DNA of 33,595 nucleotides. Origin: Syntrophaceticus schinkii (GTDB lineage: Bacteria > Bacillota > DSM-12270 > Thermacetogeniales > Thermacetogeniaceae). The notes beneath the pieces were generated by a model. The model ran no database searches and was not told the DNA's origin. It saw only the letters and a list, made by a program, of their open reading frames with translations. A program made the position numbers and the translations under genes. The stretch is from NCBI RefSeq assembly GCF_000946815.1, contig NZ_CDRZ01000280.1, forward strand, positions 1 to 33,595, given 5' to 3'. This document shows, piece by piece, positions 16,958 to 24,565 of the stretch (position 1 is the stretch's first letter; each line of letters starts with the position of its first letter).

Positions 16958-17140
16958 AGGACTTCCGGCATCTGACTTCTGTTTTTTGGTTGGTCGTTGG
17001 AAAAGAAATTATTATGAGGTCTGAAAATCGTTTTTTAATTAACCAAGCCGATTACAAAATGAGATATGGGAAGCGGGAGGTTGGAAGTGAGAAGAGAAGT
17101 AGGAAGGCGGAAGTCGGAGAAAAGTAATAAAGCAATAAAG
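16958..17140. repeat. Modular intergenic repeat between dehydrogenase and aldolase genes
   Basis: A unit of the form GACTTCCGGCATCTGACTTC, then TGTTTTTTGGTTGGTCGTTG followed by GAAAAG (about 16960-17004), precedes an unremarkable AT-rich stretch and a purine-rich tract of GGAAGTGAGAAGAGAAGTAG and GGAAGGCGGAAGTCGGAG (about 17065-17122). The same modules recur near 28998-29055, 29139-29190 and 33004-33072. Confidence 0.65.
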
Positions 17141-17170
17141 CAAGCCTGGCACCGGGAAGGAGGAAAATAG

Positions 17171-17971
17171 TTGACTGGATTAAAGAACAGGATGAAAAGG
17201 ATCATCAAACCGGATACTGGGCGCAGCCTGGTCATCGCCATCGACCACGGCTATGCCCTGGGACCTGTGAAAGGAATCGTGGACATCGCCGGAACGATAC
17301 GTGAGCTTGATGCCACAGGCCAGGTGGATGCCTGGCTGCTCACCAAGGGAATCTTTCGCCATGCATTTGAACCTGCCGGCAGCCCGGGAGTTATCCTGCG
17401 CATTTCAGGTGGGGCAACCATCACCGGGCCAGATATCACCAATGAAGGATTGGTAACATCTGTAGAGGAGGGGCTTTCCCTCGGTGCTGATGCCATGGCT
17501 GTATCAGCCTTTATCGGGTCGGAAAATGAGCGGGAAACCCTTGTAGGATTAGCGCGGGCTGCAGATGACTGCCACCGCTGGAATGTGCCCCTTTTAGGTG
17601 TCATCGGCCTGGGCAAGGCATTGGGAGAGAAGAAAAATGATACCAGATTCCTTGCCTTGAGCGCCCGGGTAGCAGCAGAGCACGGCGCAGATATGATCAA
17701 GACCTACTACACTGAACAGGGCTTTGAGGATGTTGTTGCCGGATGCCTGGTACCCATCATGATCGCCGGCGGCCCCAAGTGTGAAACTGACCTGGATACC
17801 TTGAAGATGATCCATGGCGCACTGCAAAGGGGTGCCTGTGGGATTGTCATGGGTCGGAACATCTGGCAGAGTCCCCACCCAGCAGCACTCCTCAATGCTG
17901 TCTGGCACCTGATTCACAAGAACTGCTCAGTCGTAGAGGCACAAGATGTTTTGGAGAAAAGCACAGCATAA
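17171..17971 (+). CDS. LsrF/DhnA-type class I aldolase or thiolase
   Basis: 266 residues from a TTG at 17171 with AAGGAGG eight bases before. It is a class I (Schiff-base) TIM-barrel aldolase of the DhnA/DeoC group and most like E. coli LsrF: IAIDHGYALGP at the start, then LLTKGIFRH, VSAFIGSENE, the Schiff-base Lys in GADMIKTYYTEQGFEDVVAG, IMIAGGPK and the phosphate site GIVMGRNIWQSPHPAALL. LsrF cleaves the phosphorylated AI-2 product; other members make 2-amino-3,7-dideoxyheptulosonate or the precursor of 3-amino-4-hydroxybenzoate. It is co-directional with the three genes before it across a 263-base repeat-filled gap, and a terminator follows. Whether it makes or breaks a C-C bond here cannot be told. 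Confidence 0.88.
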   Translation: MTGLKNRMKRIIKPDTGRSLVIAIDHGYALGPVKGIVDIAGTIRELDATGQVDAWLLTKGIFRHAFEPAGSPGVILRISGGATITGPDITNEGLVTSVEEGLSLGADAMAVSAFIGSENERETLVGLARAADDCHRWNVPLLGVIGLGKALGEKKNDTRFLALSARVAAEHGADMIKTYYTEQGFEDVVAGCLVPIMIAGGPKCETDLDTLKMIHGALQRGACGIVMGRNIWQSPHPAALLNAVWHLIHKNCSVVEAQDVLEKSTA

Positions 17972-18339
17972 ATATAGCTCACAGGTATACAAAGGCACAT
18001 TCCTTAACATTATGGAAGCTGTGTAATAAATTTGAACAGGATTCAGAAAAAATACAACTCATTAAACCAGGCCGGTGAATACTCACCGGCCTAAATACCA
18101 TATCACTGCCACCTATGTAGAATAGCCTCTATAAACTCTACCTCTATTGACTCTATTTTAGTAGAGTATCCTATAAAGAAGGCTAGGTTGGGTGATTTGA
18201 CGCTTACCTTCATTTAACTGTAACAAATACCGAAAATTCCTTTTCCCAATAACTAACCAATACTATTTGAATGCCTGAAATATGCAGATCAATCTTGCAT
18301 TAACCGATGATAGGTATCAACCATCGCCCTCCTTTCATT
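17972..18339. other. Intergenic region with two hairpins, no gene
   Basis: Separates the plus-strand cluster from the minus-strand transporter. Apart from the terminator at 18069-18092 it holds a small hairpin ACTCTATTTTAGTAGAGT (18150-18167) preceded by CTCTA repeats. No ribosome-site-linked frame was found. Confidence 0.5.
18069..18092. terminator. Strong hairpin ending the aldolase cluster, possibly bidirectional
   Basis: AGGCCGGTGA/TCACCGGCCT is a perfect 10-base stem with a 4-base loop, about 100 bases after the aldolase stop. The sequence before it on the plus strand is A-rich, so the minus strand has a loose T-rich tail and it could also end the converging transporter transcript. The lack of a clean T run on the plus strand lowers certainty. 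Confidence 0.6.
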
Positions 18340-19470
18340 TCAACCCTTGAAAAGCTCACCTGTACAAACCCGGAAAAAAGTTTGACAGAACACTAGCAGC
18401 CAACACAGGGCAAGCAAACAATAACAAATAAACCCATAGGATTTGAGTGGCGGACACTGGAAAATTGACGCAATTAAAAAGGTTGCCCCTGCATAAGCAC
18501 CCAGAGGGAAGGTGAACGCCCACCAGGATAATGCATAGGGCAGGTTCCTGTGCAAAATATTGATCAACGTAACAATACCGGCGATGATCAGCCACCAGAA
18601 GCCGAAACCCCAATAGATTAAACCAAAAAGATTTATTGCTGACTGAACAAAGCCCCCCAGCCAATGACCACTCGCCGCCCCCAAATTCAGCAAGGCAAGG
18701 GTACCTGCTCCGATTGGACCCAAGTAGATCCAAATGGTAGGAACTAAACTGCCCGGCAGAGGAGGAGCTACGATCAATCTATAGAAACAAATCACCGCCA
18801 GGAAGATGAAAAGAAAGAACCCCATCCCCCATAAAGCATAATTGATCAGCAGCAATAGTTTTTGAAAATACTGTGGCCAGTAGGGCAGGAGTTTTGCACC
18901 GGCAATGGGAGCCACAATGAGACTGACTGGCGGCATAAACCAGGCCGGGTTCAAATCTGCAATCGTTACCTTATTGAAAAAGTTGATTACAGGTGTGGCA
19001 ATGGCAAATACCAGAGCCAAAATCGCTCCTAAAACCCAGCAGGCTTTGGCAAAACTGACCGCCAACTCCATACCGAGGAATCCTGTTCCTACAACCAGGA
19101 AATCTACCGCTAACACCAGGCATCCGATTGGCAGCGTGGCATAGAATTGCCCTATAATAGGGTGATTAAGGTCACGCAGAGCATACTCTGTAAATAAAAA
19201 CCAACGAGTGATCCAGGGAATAAGCAGTACACAAAAGAGGATGACATTGAGTATCCATAAACCAACTGCCACACTGTTCAACCAAGGCCAGTAGCAGGAG
19301 TAGTATTTGCTGGTAACCGCAAAAATTCCAGTCCCCATAACAGAAGCGAACCAGGACGGGGCAAAATTCTTGATCACCTGTTTAAAACCCCTTATCTCAG
19401 GTTCAGACAAATCCGAATGCGCATCCAAAACAACCTCTCCTTTCCACACCTTCTCAATGATACAAGGCAT
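18340..19470 (-). CDS. TDT/SLAC1-family anion transporter (C4-dicarboxylate/tellurite type)
   Basis: 376 residues with about ten hydrophobic helices and the N-terminal family landmark FAPSWFASVMGTGIFA. HPIIGQFYATLPIGCLVLAV and the closing helices also fit TehA/Mae1-type carriers (TDT family), which move C4-dicarboxylates, sulfite or other anions across the inner membrane. The annotated ATG at 19470 has only a weak AAGGA; a TTG at 19428 follows AAAGGAGAGG by five bases and gives a protein starting just before DAHSDLSE, which may be the true start. The two-component genes directly upstream point to ligand-induced expression. The substrate is not determined. Confidence 0.85.
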   Translation of the reverse strand: MPCIIEKVWKGEVVLDAHSDLSEPEIRGFKQVIKNFAPSWFASVMGTGIFAVTSKYYSCYWPWLNSVAVGLWILNVILFCVLLIPWITRWFLFTEYALRDLNHPIIGQFYATLPIGCLVLAVDFLVVGTGFLGMELAVSFAKACWVLGAILALVFAIATPVINFFNKVTIADLNPAWFMPPVSLIVAPIAGAKLLPYWPQYFQKLLLLINYALWGMGFFLFIFLAVICFYRLIVAPPLPGSLVPTIWIYLGPIGAGTLALLNLGAASGHWLGGFVQSAINLFGLIYWGFGFWWLIIAGIVTLINILHRNLPYALSWWAFTFPLGAYAGATFLIASIFQCPPLKSYGFICYCLLALCWLLVFCQTFFRVCTGELFKG

Positions 19471-19584
19471 TATTCCTTACTTACATTCTAATGACACCCG
19501 CCTCTATATTCACTGCACATTCTTGTCATGTTTCTGCACTATTTTTAGGCAGATTGATCAACATATCGAAGATCCAAAAGAAAG

Positions 19585-19612
19585 ACATAAAAAAATACCG
19601 GTTTTTCCGGTA
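19585..19612 (-). terminator. Terminator after the YesN-type regulator gene
   Basis: TACCGG/CCGGTA form a 6-base stem with a 5-base loop followed on the minus strand by ATTTTTTTATG. It sits 27 bases after the regulator stop, so the two-component operon ends before the transporter gene. Confidence 0.75.
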
Positions 19613-19639
19613 CAGATAGTCCAGGCAGATATTTTTACT

Positions 19640-20383
19640 CTATCTTGTAACTTTATGCTTTTTTCTATAAAGTCCTGGTGTGGTGCCGGTTTTTTTCTTA
19701 AACAGACGTGAAAAATAATTGGCATCTTCATAGCCTGCCTGTTCGGCGATATCAGAGATGGAAAGTACGGAGTTGGTTTTAAGCAGTTCTTTGGCCTTTT
19801 CTAATCTTATTGTTGTGAGAAACTCCGTTAATGTTTGTCCCTGCTCCCGGCTGAACAGATAGGAAAAATAGGCCGGACTAAGATGAACCTGCTGCGCCAC
19901 TTCCTCAAGTGTAAGCGATTTCATATAATTCTTCAAAACATAGTCAACTGCTGATTTGACATATTGCTGAGACCTGGTCAAACTGCTTGGACAGGTTACT
20001 GTTAAACGGGAGGCAGCAATTTCCTCAACACAAATACTGATTGCTTGCCTCAGATCTTCCGGATGTACAGGTTTGACAAGATAATCTTTTGCTCCACAGC
20101 GAACTGCCTCCTGAGCGTAATTAAAATATGCATATGCCGTTAAAAAAATAATCCTGGTTTGGGGATTTACTTGCATAATCTTTTGGGCAGCAGCAATACC
20201 GTCTTGACCGGGCATTTTAATATCCAGCAAAATAATCTCTGGCCGATACTGTTTTGCCAAGACTACTGCTTCCTGACCTGTGCCTGCTTCTAGAATAGTA
20301 TTAAAGGAAAATTTGAAATTTTCAATCATCTGTCTAAGCCCACGACGAACGATAGGCTCATCATCTGCCAGTAAAATCTTCAC
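19640..20383 (-). CDS. YesN-type response regulator with AraC output domain
   Basis: 247 residues: a receiver domain with acidic pair in LLADDEP, phosphoacceptor Asp54 (EIILLDIKMPGQDG) and the Lys in KDYLVKPVHPED, then an AraC double helix-turn-helix (LTLEEVAQQVHLSPAYFSYL, then SISDIAEQAGYEDANYFSRL). It overlaps the upstream sensor kinase gene by four bases (ATGA), so the pair is co-translated. Such regulators in Firmicutes usually act on transport genes next to them; the TDT-type transporter 170 bases downstream is the obvious target. Confidence 0.93.
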   Translation of the reverse strand: MKILLADDEPIVRRGLRQMIENFKFSFNTILEAGTGQEAVVLAKQYRPEIILLDIKMPGQDGIAAAQKIMQVNPQTRIIFLTAYAYFNYAQEAVRCGAKDYLVKPVHPEDLRQAISICVEEIAASRLTVTCPSSLTRSQQYVKSAVDYVLKNYMKSLTLEEVAQQVHLSPAYFSYLFSREQGQTLTEFLTTIRLEKAKELLKTNSVLSISDIAEQAGYEDANYFSRLFKKKTGTTPGLYRKKHKVTR

Positions 20384-21579
20384 TTCCTCACTACCTCATA
20401 TAATGAAGGAACCCGGAGCGTTACTTCCGTTCCCCGGTTCTTTTCACTCTTAATGCTGACACCATAATCTTTACCATAAAGCGCACGGCAGCGTGTGTGA
20501 ACATTGATGATCCCGATTTCACTCACTTCACCTGGCAATTCCTCTCGATTGAGATTTTCAAATATTTTTTTTAATTCTTGAGGTGTCATACCAACGCCGT
20601 TATCCCTTACATGAAATATTAAATCTTCCCCCTGTACTTCTGCCTGTAATTCCAGATGCCCAACCCCTTCGTAGGGTTCCAATCCGTGTGTAAGCGCATT
20701 TTCCACCAGCGGCTGTAGTGATAATGTAGGTATCTGGGCATCTAGGATACCACAAGGAATATCCATTACAATCTGAACCCTGTCTTCAAAACGTGTTTTA
20801 TGGATGAGAAGAAGATTCTTCACAACATCCATCTCTTCTTTTACAGAAGTCAGCAGATCACTATCATTAAGCCTGGCCCGCAGCAGACTACTCAAGGCAT
20901 TGATGATATCCGGTGTTTTTTTCGCTCCTTCTATGACAGATAACATCTGGATCGTATTAAGGGTGTTAAACAGGAAATGGGGATTAATCTGATAGCTGAG
21001 CGCGCGCAACTCTGAGTTTAGTAATGCTTTTTCTGTCTCCGCCTGCTGGATTTTGGCTTCAGTAGCCCCCAACCTTAAAAAACAATTGCTGACAGCATAA
21101 AGTGTCTCACCAAGCAGCAGCACCTTTTCGCGCTTTTTAACCGGTATCTCCTCGTAATATGCTAGCAACCTCTCGTCATGCAAATTCAAATCAGCAACTT
21201 TTTGTAAAACCTGTCTTGCATCTTGAGTGCCGGTGTCTATTCTAATCTCTCCTGTTGCCAATGCTCCGACACCCCCTTGTTCACCTTGTAGAGGGACAGT
21301 AAGAACATATAAACCTGCATGGCAGGAGAATAAATGGTGTTTTTTCGGGTTAAGATAAACACACTTTTGGGCTGTTTCTCGGCATCGTTGATAACCTACA
21401 GGATGACTGCGAATTAAACGGCAGAAATTGCATTGTTGTTTATTGATAGGAGTATAAATATAGGCCCCTGAAGAGTTTACATATTTAATCCAACTCTCAT
21501 AAGTAATGCTTAAGTTCTCCAGCAACGGTTGAATAATACCCAGGTTTTGTTGAAAGGGGATATCGTCCTTACTTCCCAT
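20380..21579 (-). CDS. Cytoplasmic sensor histidine kinase with PocR domain
   Basis: 399 residues with no membrane helix. Residues of about 10-180 are a PocR domain with the cysteine pattern CNFCRLI, QRCRET, FSCHAGL, parallel to the regulator at 916. Then comes a short helical linker (about 180-200) and a LytS/YesM-type kinase core: the phosphoacceptor His in YQINPHFLFNTLNTIQML, the N-box PLVENALTHGLEP, and the G-box HVRDNGVGMTPQELK with GIINVHTRC. The ligand is likely a small diffusible cytoplasmic compound, given the PocR family. ATG 21579 has AGAGGGGG upstream with a slightly long spacing. It is the first gene of a two-gene operon with the AraC-type regulator. Confidence 0.9.
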   Translation of the reverse strand: MGSKDDIPFQQNLGIIQPLLENLSITYESWIKYVNSSGAYIYTPINKQQCNFCRLIRSHPVGYQRCRETAQKCVYLNPKKHHLFSCHAGLYVLTVPLQGEQGGVGALATGEIRIDTGTQDARQVLQKVADLNLHDERLLAYYEEIPVKKREKVLLLGETLYAVSNCFLRLGATEAKIQQAETEKALLNSELRALSYQINPHFLFNTLNTIQMLSVIEGAKKTPDIINALSSLLRARLNDSDLLTSVKEEMDVVKNLLLIHKTRFEDRVQIVMDIPCGILDAQIPTLSLQPLVENALTHGLEPYEGVGHLELQAEVQGEDLIFHVRDNGVGMTPQELKKIFENLNREELPGEVSEIGIINVHTRCRALYGKDYGVSIKSEKNRGTEVTLRVPSLYEVVRK

Positions 21580-21791
21580 AAATAAACAAACCCCCTCTCT
21601 CTTTAACTTTTATCAAAAAGTTCTATGATATGACAGTTCTATTAGGCCGATAAACTCGGTCAGCAAGAGACCTTGTTGAACACCTCTGATCATATAATAC
21701 AACATTGTTCAGCTTATTCCTTCCATTTTTATATAATTTGGCCGAAAAGCCTCGCCCATGTGGGGATGAAGCACACCCGACACCTAATTCA
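21580..21791. other. Intergenic region with a single CRISPR-repeat-like sequence
   Basis: No gene. CTCGCCCATGTGGGGATGAA at 21751-21770 resembles a type I-E CRISPR repeat end (CCCCGC...GTGGGGATGAAC), but it occurs once, with no second unit at spacer distance and no cas genes in the window. It is probably chance or a relic. Confidence 0.35.
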
Positions 21792-22197
21792 TTAAGCTCC
21801 TAAATTGCGTGTTAGCTGCTGTTTCCTGCCACGGTTAACTGCTACCAAGGCACCTGTGCTGCTGAAAAAAGCGGGCAGCAAAAGCAGCGCCAAAAGTTCG
21901 CGAACACCCGGGGCCACGGGAAAGAGCATATAGATAAGGGTCAAGGCCAATCCACCGGTACAGACCCCTATTAACCCTGCGGGCACCCAGTTCCTGATGC
22001 CCCCCTTATGACCGGCTACATAGCCGCCGCAAAAGACACTCAAAAAAAGGACAATGGATAAAATAAGAACTGAGAAAATAGGTGCCTTTACTTGAAAATA
22101 AAACATAAATCGCTGCCAAGATCATCCCTATAAAAACCAGAAAAATAGAGGTTCCTGCCCCCAGTAGCAGAGCGGAACCTCTTTTTATTTTCCTCAC
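21792..22197 (-). pseudogene. TIGR04086-like small membrane protein, frameshifted
   Basis: Two overlapping frames join into a protein of about 134 residues with four membrane helices. The first frame, from GTG 22197 behind GGGGGTGAT, gives VRKIKRGSALLLGAGTSIF and IGMILAAI. The second, entered by dropping one base in the AAA run at 22107-22109, gives VLILSIVLFLSVFCGGYVAG, the signature-like GGYVAGHKGG, then a Gly-rich helix and VNRGRKQQ at the end. The layout matches the TIGR04086/YrzE group of Firmicutes, whose function is unknown. The shift is one extra base, the same sign as those in pstS, phoR, lonA and lonB. Confidence 0.65.
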
Positions 22198-22565
22198 CTG
22201 TGATCACCCCCACAAAAAAATTGATGTCAGATGCCGGAGGTTGCTTCCGTCCCTCTGTTTTCATTATCTGACGGTGACAACTGGGCAACATGAACATCTA
22301 CGCTAAATAGATGTCAGAAGTTACCACAAACTGCTTCCAATAGTTTCGTATCATTAGATACTTTAGCCTCTGTTTTTCATATCTGCTGGTGCTACCTAGT
22401 TGGCATGTCATCTACCATATTTTTACGCCTTTACTCCCCCAATTATTACCCAGTAACATTGCCCTGATATGCTGCCTGGCACCTGTATTACCAGCACCTG
22501 CTATTACCCTGGGACAGTCACCCCGGAGAATCACCTGGCCCCCATCATTTTTACAACTGAAAAGA
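22198..22565. repeat. Intergenic region with two diverged tandem units
   Basis: A unit starting GATGTCAGATGCCGG (from about 22224) with CCTCTGTTTTCATTATCTGA and CAACTGGGCAACATG is followed by a second starting GATGTCAGAAGTTACC (about 22311) with CCTCTGTTTTTCATATCTG and CCTAGTTGGCATGTC. At the junction ACATCTACGCTAAATAGATG (22294-22313) is the core of a 7-base-stem hairpin. Only compositional open frames are present. Confidence 0.45.
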
Positions 22566-22610
22566 ACCAACAAAAATAAAAAGGGGGAGACTAGATATTT
22601 CTAATCTCCC
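22566..22610 (-). terminator. Terminator of the second pstS gene
   Basis: GGGAGA (22585-22590) and TCTCCC (22605-22610) pair, extended inside by TTAGA/TCTAG pairing. On the minus strand the stem is followed by CCTTTTTATTTTTG. It is 26 bases after the pstS-2 stop. Confidence 0.85.
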
Positions 22611-22635
22611 TGCAGAAATATATTTGAACAGAGAA

Positions 22636-23484
22636 CTATTTCACCGGAATAAATTTATCTGCTACTATCTTTTGTCCTTCAGAGCTCAGTACAAATTCTA
22701 TATAGGCTTTGACAATGCCCTCTGGTTCACCCTTGGTCAGGTAGAGAAACGGCCGGGCAATTTTGTAGGTTCCGTCTAGTATAGTAGCCTCGGTAGGTTC
22801 AATTCCACCAATTTTAAGGGCTTTTACCGATTTATCCAAACTACCAAGAGAAATATAGCCTATCCCATTAATATCACCTGCAACAGCAGTACGGAGAGCA
22901 CCTGTGGCATTCAGCACACTCGCTTTTCCGCTGATTTTAGTGTCTTTTCCCATGACCATCTCTTGAAAGGCATCCCGGGTTCCAGAGCCCTCTTCTCTGG
23001 TAAACAGGTTAATCGCTGCGCTCTTCCCGCCGACATCATCCCAGTTAGTGATCTCTCCTGCAAATATTTTTCTTGTTTGTTCAACAGTGAGTTCATTTAC
23101 TTTGTTTTGCGGGTGAACAACGATAGCAATTCCATCTTTAGCAATGATTGTTTTGCTAAGAGAGCCAGCCTCATCGGGCTTAAGGTCCCGGGAAGAGGCT
23201 CCGATTTCCGCCGTGCCTTCTTGTGCTGCTTTAATCCCTGCCCCAGAACCACCTCCGGCAACGTTAATATCAACCTGCGGATGCTTTTCCTTGAAAGCCA
23301 TGGCTAATTCCTCAGAGAGCGGCTGTACAGAAGTTGAACCAGCAACAGTAATAGCTCCTTTCAATTCCGATGACCCTTTTCCTTTCGTGGGATCCTGACC
23401 AGAATCGCTGCACCCAACTGCCGCCCCTATTAAAAGCAAAGCGGTCATCATTATACCCAATAACTTTACCTTAGAAATTTTCAC
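22636..23484 (-). CDS. pstS: Phosphate-binding lipoprotein PstS (intact second copy)
   Basis: 282 residues. A GTG start at 23484 follows GAGGAGGT. The signal peptide has a Lys-rich n-region and ends in the lipobox GAAVGC, so it is anchored outside the membrane. The mature part has the PstS binding-site segments AGSTSVQPLSEELAMAF, AGGGSGAGIKAAQEG, IGASSRDLK, and FTREEGSGTRDAFQEM with the Arg-Ser-Gly contacts for phosphate. It closely resembles the broken pstS at 7961-8775. It is a single-gene unit with its own Pho-box promoter and terminator, and no permease genes beside it. It presumably supplies PstCA encoded 15 kb away. Confidence 0.95.
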   Translation of the reverse strand: MKISKVKLLGIMMTALLLIGAAVGCSDSGQDPTKGKGSSELKGAITVAGSTSVQPLSEELAMAFKEKHPQVDINVAGGGSGAGIKAAQEGTAEIGASSRDLKPDEAGSLSKTIIAKDGIAIVVHPQNKVNELTVEQTRKIFAGEITNWDDVGGKSAAINLFTREEGSGTRDAFQEMVMGKDTKISGKASVLNATGALRTAVAGDINGIGYISLGSLDKSVKALKIGGIEPTEATILDGTYKIARPFLYLTKGEPEGIVKAYIEFVLSSEGQKIVADKFIPVK

Positions 23485-23527
23485 TGCTCACATACCTCCT
23501 CAAATAATTAATTTTGGCTTCTTTCTC

Positions 23528-23602
23528 ATAGTAAACATTGATAATTAACAACCCATTACGGCTATGTTAAGAAAATCACCCATTTAATTAAGGGACTGTT
23601 AA
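23528..23602 (-). promoter_or_regulatory. Pho-box promoter of the intact pstS
   Basis: Minus-strand hexamers begin at 23602 (TTAACA), 23591 (TTAATT), 23570 (TTAACA), 23559 (GTAATG) and 23548 (TTAATT): offsets 0, 11, 32, 43 and 54, identical to the phoP promoter at 13230. TACTAT as -10 lies at 23533-23528, offset 69, again identical. The gene starts about 40 bases downstream. Confidence 0.8.
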
Positions 23603-23605
23603 TTG

Positions 23606-23628
23606 ATAAAGGGACGGGGGTGTTGACA
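23606..23628. repeat. Left flanking REP element of the RAYT gene
   Basis: GGGACGGGGGTGTTGACA at about 23611-23628 is the inverted counterpart of the element at 24431-24457 (shared core ACCCCCGTCCC when read on the other strand). It touches the upstream edge of the pstS-2 Pho box. Confidence 0.65.
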
Positions 23629-23670
23629 CAAATATGTTGTTATGGTATTGATTACCTTGGGGTGATTTTT

Positions 23671-24429
23671 TTGCCAAGAACAGCAAGGACAAAAAGTGAA
23701 AGTGGAATATACCATATTATTATGAGGGGAATAAACCGCCAAATTCTATTCGAGGAAGAAGAAGATAGTGTAAAATTCATTCAAACCATACAAAAATATA
23801 GGGAAATTTGTGAATATAAGTTATATGCTTATTGTTTAATGGGGAACCACCTGCATTTACTACTAATGGAAGGTAAAGACCCATTAGGCACTGTTATGCG
23901 GAGGATATGCAGTAGTTATGTTATATGGTATAACAAAAAATATAACAGAGTAGGTTACTTGTTTCAGGATCGTTTTAAAAGTGAGCCAATAGAAGACGCT
24001 ACATATTTTCTCACAGTACTTCGGTACATCTTTCAAAATCCTGTGAAGGCCGGTATTGTAACAAGAGTGGAAGACCATGTCTGGACAAATTATTCCGATT
24101 ATTTCGAAGAAAGTAGTAAAACCGACATTGACTTTGTCCTTAGTTTATTTCACACAGATCGAAAAAAGGCTATAAGCAGCTTCCTAGAATTCATAAACCA
24201 GGAAAACAATGATCAATGCTTGGACGTTGAAAGAAGGCAAATAACCGATGCCGAGGCCGTAAAAATAATCAAAAAACATTGCAAAGTTGACCATGCCATT
24301 GATTTACAAAAGTTTGATGTAAACAAACGGAATCAATGTTTAAAGGATCTTAAGAAGGTATATGGTCTATCCATCAGGCAAATTGAGAGGTTAACTGGAA
24401 TCAGTAGGGGAGTAATTCAAAAGATATAA
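23671..24429 (+). CDS. REP-associated tyrosine transposase (RAYT, Y1 HUH family)
   Basis: 252 residues from a TTG at 23671, preceded by GGGGTGAT and giving the family start LPRTARTKSESGIYHIIMRG; a longer frame to 23620 lacks support. The HUH motif is in YCLMGNHLHLLLMEG, and the candidate catalytic Tyr is in VLRYIFQNPVKAGIV, as in RAYT/TnpA-REP proteins, which nick single-stranded DNA at REP hairpins. The C-terminal part (about 190-252) holds a helix-turn-helix-like IRQIERLTGISRGVIQKI. It is bounded by inverted ACCCCCGTCCC elements, with a third copy at 24566-24592. It is AT-richer than its neighbours, consistent with acquisition. The frame is intact. Confidence 0.92.
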   Translation: MPRTARTKSESGIYHIIMRGINRQILFEEEEDSVKFIQTIQKYREICEYKLYAYCLMGNHLHLLLMEGKDPLGTVMRRICSSYVIWYNKKYNRVGYLFQDRFKSEPIEDATYFLTVLRYIFQNPVKAGIVTRVEDHVWTNYSDYFEESSKTDIDFVLSLFHTDRKKAISSFLEFINQENNDQCLDVERRQITDAEAVKIIKKHCKVDHAIDLQKFDVNKRNQCLKDLKKVYGLSIRQIERLTGISRGVIQKI

Positions 24430-24430
24430 T

Positions 24431-24457
24431 GCGACAAAACCCCCGTCCCCCTGTCAC
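24431..24457. repeat. Right flanking REP element of the RAYT gene
   Basis: GCGACAAAACCCCCGTCCCC followed by CTGTCAC starts one base after the RAYT stop. It is the inverse of the left flank and nearly identical to the solo copy at 24566-24592, sharing ACCCCCGTCCCCCTGTCAC. Confidence 0.75.
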
Positions 24458-24458
24458 A

Positions 24459-24498
24459 AAAACGGTGCAGCTCCCCAGCTTCCTAGCCGCACCGTTTT
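24459..24498 (-). terminator. Hairpin terminator between lonA and the RAYT gene
   Basis: AAAACGGTGC (24459-24468) and GCACCGTTTT (24489-24498) form a 10-base stem; on the minus strand the stem runs into TTTTTGTG. It is probably the lonA terminator; the symmetrical A/T ends allow both directions. Confidence 0.75.
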
Positions 24499-24565
24499 AC
24501 TCAAATCATATCAGTCTTTTTATTGAGGGCCGCCTGGGCATTTGTCATCTCATCATCTCATAAGA

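Noticed and set aside
21750-21772. CRISPR array
   Set aside because: Only one repeat-like unit, no spacers and no cas genes in the window.
22389-22604. 71-codon plus-strand frame as a gene
   Set aside because: It runs through repeats and the pstS-2 terminator, with no ribosome site.
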